From: Pseudonocardia broussonetiae
Lineage (GTDB): Bacteria > Actinomycetota > Actinomycetes > Mycobacteriales > Pseudonocardiaceae
NCBI RefSeq assembly: GCF_013155125.1
Contig: NZ_CP053564.1
Location: forward strand, 5,835,501-5,899,500
DNA: 64,000 bases
Direction: 5' to 3'
The notes under the pieces were generated by a model. The model worked only from the letters and a program-made list of their open reading frames with translations, was not told the DNA's origin and did not search any database. Below are positions 59,405 through 64,000 of this stretch, piece after piece (the stretch's first letter is position 1; every line of letters begins with the position of its first letter). A program made the position numbers and the translations under genes.

Positions 59405-60325
59405 TCAGACCGCAGGCGCTTCCACGCGCAGCACCCGCTGCAGGAACGCCACCTGCGCCGAGGCGGACCGCTCGAACATCTCGCCGGAGTAGATGTCGAA
59501 GTGACCGGACGGCAGCTCGAGGATCTCCGAACCGGCGCCGGCCTTCGCGGCCACCGCGCGGACGGCGGCGGGCGGGGCGATGTTGTCGTCGGCCGCCACC
59601 ACCAGGAAGATCGGCGCCCGCAGCTTCGCGGCCGCGGTGACGGGCCGGTTGAGCGGGATGAACAGGGCTCCGCGGGCCAGCATCTCGTTGCGGAACGTCG
59701 GGCCCATGATCGAGCGGTAGCCGTCCTCCGCGCCCTCGGCCGTGATCGCCGCGAGCGAGCCGGGCGGGCCCACGACCGGGATGAGGTGCGGGCCGCGGCC
59801 CAGCGCGGAGCCGACGAGGTCGCGCAGGCCGTGCCCGGTGAGCCGCAGCAGCTGCCCGATCCCGGCGTAGCGGCCGATCTCCAGCAGCGCCGCGAGCCCG
59901 TCCATGGCCGCGCCCTGGGAGATCACGGCGGCGACCTGCCCGTCGCGCGCCGCCACCGGCACGACGTGCCCGCCGGAGTAGGAGCTGCCCCAGAGCACGA
60001 TCCGGTCGGGGTCAACGCCGGGCAGGCCGCGGGCGTGGGCCAGCGCGGCGTGGTAGTCCTGCCGGTGCGCGACGTGGAAGACGTTCTGGCGCGGGCTGCC
60101 CTCGGAGGTGCCGTAGCCGCGGTAGTCGAACACGAGCACGGCGGCGCCGGCCGCGGCGAACCGCTCCGCGAACGGCAGCAGCCCCGCGTCCTTCGTGGCC
60201 CCGAACCCGTGCCCCATCACCACGCACGGGCGGCCGCGGGGACCGGTGAGCGCGTCGGTGCCGGCCTCCAGGTACCACGCGGAGCACCGCGTGCCGTGGC
60301 TGTCGAACCCGGTCTCGCTCACCAT
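59405..60325 (-). CDS. Alpha/beta hydrolase
   Basis: A 306-residue protein with 'VVMGHGFGATKDAGLLPFAE' (oxyanion region), 'FDYRGYGTSEGSPRQN', a nucleophile elbow 'GSSYSGGHVV' (GxSxxG), an acid in 'VVAADDNIAPPAA' and a catalytic His in 'LPSGHFDIY'. The triad is complete. It belongs to the dienelactone hydrolase/peptidase S15-like group; the natural ester or amide substrate is unknown. The ATG at 60325 is followed directly by the conserved domain. It is transcribed alone, divergent from the ABM-domain gene. Confidence 0.87.
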   Translation of the reverse strand: MVSETGFDSHGTRCSAWYLEAGTDALTGPRGRPCVVMGHGFGATKDAGLLPFAERFAAAGAAVLVFDYRGYGTSEGSPRQNVFHVAHRQDYHAALAHARGLPGVDPDRIVLWGSSYSGGHVVPVAARDGQVAAVISQGAAMDGLAALLEIGRYAGIGQLLRLTGHGLRDLVGSALGRGPHLIPVVGPPGSLAAITAEGAEDGYRSIMGPTFRNEMLARGALFIPLNRPVTAAAKLRAPIFLVVAADDNIAPPAAVRAVAAKAGAGSEILELPSGHFDIYSGEMFERSASAQVAFLQRVLRVEAPAV

Positions 60326-60437
60326 CGACTGCTCCTCGTTCCCGTGTGGCCCCGCACACACCTTCGCCGGGCGGACGTTACCGGTTCGCGGTCTACGGTG
60401 ATCTCCGTTCACCGCCGAACCACCCCGAGGAGCGCCC

Positions 60438-60755
60438 GTGACCCTGCCCACCGACGAGAACCGCGACCTGCTCACCGTCGTCGCCACCATGCGCGCGAAG
60501 CCCGGCAAGGAGCAGGAGCTGCAGGACGTGCTCGAGGCCCTCATCGCGCCCACGCGCGCCGAGGCCGACAACGTCACCTACGCGCTGCACCGGGGCGCGC
60601 AGGACCCGGCGGTGTTCATCTTCGTCGAGCACTGGACCAACCAGGCCGCGCTCGACGCCCACCTCGGCACCCCGCACCTGCAGGCCGCGCTGCCGAAGAT
60701 CCCCGAGCTGCTCGACGGCGACCTCGTCATCACCCCGCTGCACCGCGTCGCCTGA
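60438..60755 (+). CDS. Antibiotic biosynthesis monooxygenase (ABM) domain protein
   Basis: A 105-residue ferredoxin-like fold protein: 'LTVVATMRAKPGKEQELQDV' followed by 'PAVFIFVEHWTNQAALDAHL' and a terminal 'ITPLHRVA'. ABM proteins act as cofactor-free monooxygenases on quinols or as small binding proteins. The GTG start has GAGGAGCG upstream. The neighbouring hydrolase starts 112 bp away in the opposite direction, so the two may share a promoter region. Confidence 0.85.
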   Translation: MTLPTDENRDLLTVVATMRAKPGKEQELQDVLEALIAPTRAEADNVTYALHRGAQDPAVFIFVEHWTNQAALDAHLGTPHLQAALPKIPELLDGDLVITPLHRVA

Positions 60756-60769
60756 GCGACCGGCGGCGG

Positions 60770-61288
60770 TCAGCTCCCGGTGAGGAAGCTGGCCGTCGTC
60801 GGGGTGCCGGCCTCGAGGCCGCGCAGCCAGTCGAGGTCGCCGTCACCGAACACGGCCACCGCGCCCGTCAGCAGCCACACCAGCGACGGCAGGAACTCCG
60901 ACATCAGCACCTGGCGCTTCGCGGGCACGTCGGCCGTGTCCGCCTCGCTCTCCAGCACCCCGGTGACGTACCGCGCCCGCGCCGAGTACCGCTTGCCCAT
61001 CCGCTCGGTGATCCACCCGAGGGCCTCCTCGACGCGGTCCGGGCGGTCGGCCACGGCCTCGCGGACCAGGCTGAGCAGCCGCACGAGCGTCAGCGTGGCC
61101 ATCAGCTGCGCCGGGCCGCCGTCGCCGTCGGGCACCGCGCGGGCGTCCAGCTCGACGAACTGCGCCGTGGCCTGGCGGCCGGGGTCGGGCGAGGGCTCCT
61201 CCAGCGTGGCCTCCACCGCGCGGTAGAGCAGGTCGCCGATCGCCTCGGCGGCCTTCGCGATCTCCCGGGCCCCACGGTCTTCCTTCAT
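60770..61288 (-). CDS. Hypothetical 172-residue helical protein
   Basis: A soluble, mainly alpha-helical protein starting 'MKEDRGAREIAKAAEAIGDL' with 'LMATLTLVRLLSLVREAVAD' in the middle. There are no catalytic motifs, and only one short hydrophobic stretch near the C-terminus ('FLPSLVWLLTGAVAVFGDGD') that could be a buried helix. No family is assigned. It converges with the ABM gene, 14 bp between stops. Confidence 0.65.
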   Translation of the reverse strand: MKEDRGAREIAKAAEAIGDLLYRAVEATLEEPSPDPGRQATAQFVELDARAVPDGDGGPAQLMATLTLVRLLSLVREAVADRPDRVEEALGWITERMGKRYSARARYVTGVLESEADTADVPAKRQVLMSEFLPSLVWLLTGAVAVFGDGDLDWLRGLEAGTPTTASFLTGS

Positions 61289-61420
61289 GTCGGCCAGCCT
61301 AGGCAGGGTTCGCGTGGTTCGTGATCGTGGGCCTCGGCGTGCGGTCGGTTCCGGTCCCGTCCGGGTGCGATCGTCGCTCAGCGGTGGTCCCGTGGGGCAG
61401 ACGAACGGTTACCGGGTCGG

Positions 61421-62286
61421 TTGCCGTCGTGGTCGGCCTGCCTCCGGGCCTGCGCGCAGCAGCACCTCGCTGCCGCGTCGGACGAGCTCACCACCGCCTC
61501 CGAGACCGAGCTGCTGTCATGCTCACGCTGTGCGAGAACCTCGCCCGGCGGGTCGAGGCCCTCTCCACCGCCGCCATCGCCACTCCCGACGACCAGGGCG
61601 CCTTCCTGACGCGCGGCTACCGGTCCACCGCGCGGGCACTGGCCGATCTGCTGTCCGTCGATCACCTCGACGCCCGGCGCCGCACGGCCGTCGCCGGTGA
61701 CGTACACGCCCGCACCACGCTCGACGGGACGCCGCTCCCCGCCCGGCTGCCTGCCACCGCCGCTGCGTTCGCCGACGGCGACATCGCGCTGCGCCACGTC
61801 GAGGTCATCGGACGCGTCCTCGCGACCGACGCCGCGTCCCGCCTGACCCCCGAGCAGTGGGCCTCGGTGGAGGCCCAGCTCGCCGCCGACGCCACCCGCC
61901 TCACCCCCACCGAGCTCCAGACCCTCGGTACCGCGCTGGTCGCGTTGCTGGACCAGGGCGGCGCCGAACCCGACGACCACACCCCGGCCCCGGTCAACGA
62001 ACTGCGCCTCCGGTGCGCCGTCACCGCCCGAGACCGCGGCTGCGCCCACCCCGGCTGCGACCGACCACCCTCCTGGTCCGAGGTCCACCACATCCACCAC
62101 TGGGAACACGGCGGACCCACCGCCCTGAACAACCTGGTGATGCTCTGCAAGGCCCACCACCGCCAGATCCACCACACCGACTGGCAGGTGAGGACCCGCG
62201 ACGGGCTACCCGAGTTCGTCCCACCCCGCTGGATCGACCCCGCGCAGAGACCCCGCCGCACGGCCCTCGCCCACCTGGCCGCGTAG
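61421..62286 (+). pseudogene. DUF222/13E12-type HNH endonuclease gene, frameshifted and internally deleted
   Basis: An N-terminal piece in one frame ('AASDELTTASETELLS') continues one frame over as 'MLTLCENLARRVEAL', indicating a single-base loss near 61517. The DUF222 region then runs normally to 'EPDDHTPAPVNEL' and jumps into 'CAVTARDRGCAHPGCDRP' and the HNH site 'EVHHIHHWEHGGPTALNNLV'. By recall, full-length members have roughly 150 more residues at that point. The HNH core itself is complete. An open frame from 61519 could still give a short protein. Confidence 0.65.
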
Positions 62287-62304
62287 TCGGCGCGCGCCGA
62301 CTAC
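62283..62304. terminator. 22-bp perfect palindrome at convergent stops
   Basis: The palindrome spans the stop codons of both the HNH remnant (TAG at 62284-62286) and ilvD (TAG complement at 62301-62303). It can form a compact hairpin on either transcript, so it probably acts as a shared terminator. Confidence 0.55.
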
Positions 62305-63974
62305 CCGCAGACCGCCCCCTGCGCCGCCGACCCCACGAGCTTCGAGTACTTCCCCAGCACCCCGCGCCGCAGCTCCGGGGTGGGGGCGGGCGGCGACCAC
62401 GCCTCCCGCCGGCGCGCGAGCTCCGCCTCGTCGACGACCAGCTCCAGCGTCCGCGACGCCATGTCCAGCACGATCCGGTCGCCGTCACGCACGAACGCGA
62501 TCGGCCCGCCGTCGACGGCCTCGGGCGCCACGTGCCCCACGCACAGGCCGGTGGTCGCCCCGGAGAAGCGGCCGTCGGTGAGCAGCAGGACGTCCTTGCC
62601 CAGCCCGGCGCCCTTGATCGCCCCGGTGACGGCCAGCATCTCCCGCATCCCCGGCCCGCCGCGCGGCCCCTCGTACCGGATGACGACGACGTCGCCGGGC
62701 TGCAGGTCCGGCACGGCGTCCATCGCGCCCTGCTCGCCGTCGAAGACGCGGGCGGTGCCCTCGAAGCGCGAGGAGTCGAACCCGGCGCTCTTGACGACGG
62801 CCCCCTCGGGCGCCAGCGAGCCGTGCAGGATCGTGATGCCGCCGGTGGGGTGGATCGGGTTCGACAGGGCGCGCAGGATCTCGCCGTCGAGGTCCGGCGG
62901 GTCGATCGCGGCGAGGTTCTCGGCGACGGTGGAGCCGGTGCAGGTGAGCACGTCGCCGTGCAGCAGCCCGGCGTCGAGCAGCGCCTTCATGACGACGGGC
63001 ACGCCGCCCACGCGGTCGACGGTGGACATCACGTGCGCCCCGAACGGCTTGACGTCGGCCAGGTGCGGCACGCGGTCGCCGACGCGGGTGAAGTCGGCGA
63101 GCTCCAGCGGCACGCCCGCCTCCCACGCGATGGCGAGCAGGTGCAGCACCGCGTTGGTGGACCCGCCGAACGCCATGACGACCGCGATCGCGTTCTCGAA
63201 CGCCTCGCGCGTGAGGATCTGCCGGGCCGTGATGCCCTTCTCGATCATCCCGATGACGGCCTCGCCGGACGCGCGGGCGATGCCGTCGCGGCGGCGGTCG
63301 ACCGCGGGCGGGCTGGCCGAGCCGGGCAGCGCCATCCCGAGCGCCTCGGCGGCGCTCGCCATCGTGTTGGCCGTGTACATGCCGCCGCAGGCGCCCTCGC
63401 CGGGGCAGATCGCGCGCTCGATCGCGTCGACCTCCTCGCGGGTGATCAGGCCCCGCTGGCACGCCCCGACGGCCTCGAACGCGTCGGCGATCGTCACCTC
63501 CCGCTCCCCCACGTACCCGGGCATGATCGACCCGGCGTAGAGGAAGACCGCGGCGAGGTCCAGGCGCGCCGCGGCCATCAGCATCCCGGGCAGGCTCTTG
63601 TCGCAGCCCGCGAGGAGCACGGTGCCGTCGAGGCGCTCGGCCTGCACGACGGTCTCGACGGAGTCGGCGATCACCTCGCGGCTGACCAGCGACCAGTGCA
63701 TCCCGACGTGCCCCATCGAGATGCCGTCCGACACCGAGATCGTGCCGAACTCCATCGGGAACCCGCCCGCCCGGTGCACGCCCTCCTTGGCCGCGAGGCC
63801 CAGGCGCTGCAGCGACAGGTTGCACGGGGTGATCTCGTTCCAGCTCGACGCGATGCCGATCTGGGGCTTGCCGAAGTCCTCGTCGCGCATCCCGACGGCG
63901 CGCAGCATGCCGCGCGCGGCGGTGCGCTCCAGGCCGTCGGTGACCTCGCGGGAGCGGGGCTTGATGTCCGTCAT
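62301..63974 (-). CDS. ilvD: Dihydroxy-acid dehydratase
   Basis: A 557-residue, full-length enzyme of valine, leucine and isoleucine synthesis that dehydrates 2,3-dihydroxy-acids. Iron-sulfur cluster cysteines are in '[16 protein letters not shown]', '[16 protein letters not shown]' and '[16 protein letters not shown]'; the C-terminal signature is '[19 protein letters not shown]'. The ATG at 63974 begins '[20 protein letters not shown]', the usual actinobacterial start. It is a housekeeping gene that marks the right border of the accessory region. Confidence 0.96.
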   Translation of the reverse strand: MTDIKPRSREVTDGLERTAARGMLRAVGMRDEDFGKPQIGIASSWNEITPCNLSLQRLGLAAKEGVHRAGGFPMEFGTISVSDGISMGHVGMHWSLVSREVIADSVETVVQAERLDGTVLLAGCDKSLPGMLMAAARLDLAAVFLYAGSIMPGYVGEREVTIADAFEAVGACQRGLITREEVDAIERAICPGEGACGGMYTANTMASAAEALGMALPGSASPPAVDRRRDGIARASGEAVIGMIEKGITARQILTREAFENAIAVVMAFGGSTNAVLHLLAIAWEAGVPLELADFTRVGDRVPHLADVKPFGAHVMSTVDRVGGVPVVMKALLDAGLLHGDVLTCTGSTVAENLAAIDPPDLDGEILRALSNPIHPTGGITILHGSLAPEGAVVKSAGFDSSRFEGTARVFDGEQGAMDAVPDLQPGDVVVIRYEGPRGGPGMREMLAVTGAIKGAGLGKDVLLLTDGRFSGATTGLCVGHVAPEAVDGGPIAFVRDGDRIVLDMASRTLELVVDEAELARRREAWSPPAPTPELRRGVLGKYSKLVGSAAQGAVCG

Positions 63975-64000
63975 GGGCGGGCTCCTGCCGTGGTGGGGGC

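Noticed and set aside
1..64000. tRNA, rRNA, riboswitch or prophage genes
   Set aside because: No cloverleaf, rRNA or recognised riboswitch core was seen on reading both strands, and the only phage-like trace is the broken integrase. A covariance-model scan would settle this.

Overview
The window is very GC-rich, has dense GTG/ATG starts with purine-rich ribosome binding sites, and carries typical actinobacterial families (DUF7144, DUF3040, DUF222/HNH endonucleases, a bacterial microcompartment in a GC-rich Gram-positive setting). It looks like a chromosomal segment of a filamentous actinomycete, most likely a Pseudonocardiaceae member such as Pseudonocardia. The genus is an inference from gene style, not from a marker gene. 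No rRNA, tRNA, CRISPR array or intact mobile element was seen.

Region A (0.1-39 kb) is a stress and envelope island. It holds a phosphate permease, a lipid kinase, three large tandem MalT-type LuxR regulators, two AI-2E permeases, a SulP transporter, a GH15 glycosidase, an HdeD-type protein, a DUF2252 protein, Nudix, M48 and BrkB proteins, an MFS exporter, a potassium channel, a STAS/anti-sigma-like protein, an App1-phospholipase D fusion and many small membrane proteins, several in paralogous pairs or triplets. About 23 copies of one 17-bp inverted repeat (TCAYCC-N5-GGGTGA) lie upstream of these genes, mostly 35-135 bp before a start codon, so the island appears to be one regulon. The half-site resembles the core of the enterobacterial MalT box, which makes the MalT-like regulators the obvious candidates.

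Region B (39-42.5 kb) is a seam: a PPK2 polyphosphate kinase, an internally deleted Nudix gene, a truncated conserved actinobacterial gene and an MFS transporter.

Region C (42.5-58.8 kb) is a bacterial microcompartment locus: two hexameric shell proteins, a trimeric tandem-domain shell protein, a pentameric vertex protein, an EutJ-like chaperone, an acylating aldehyde dehydrogenase, a zinc alcohol dehydrogenase, a malate dehydrogenase carrying an EutQ-like N-terminal segment, and a GAF-PucR regulator. No known signature enzyme is present. In its place are a CrtC-like protein, a HAD phosphatase, a tyrosine-phosphatase-like protein and a four-gene operon: a pyruvate phosphate dikinase-like protein whose C-terminal barrel has lost its catalytic residues, a winged-helix/helical protein, an unrecognised 476-residue protein and a free-standing phosphohistidine swivel domain. 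A second inverted repeat (TTGTCC-N5-GGAYAA) recurs before the lone shell gene, the main shell operon and this four-gene operon, tying them together. I infer a new phosphotransfer-based metabolosome.

Region D (58.8-64 kb) holds a broken integrase, an alpha/beta hydrolase, an ABM-domain monooxygenase, a hypothetical protein, a decayed DUF222/HNH endonuclease gene and ilvD.
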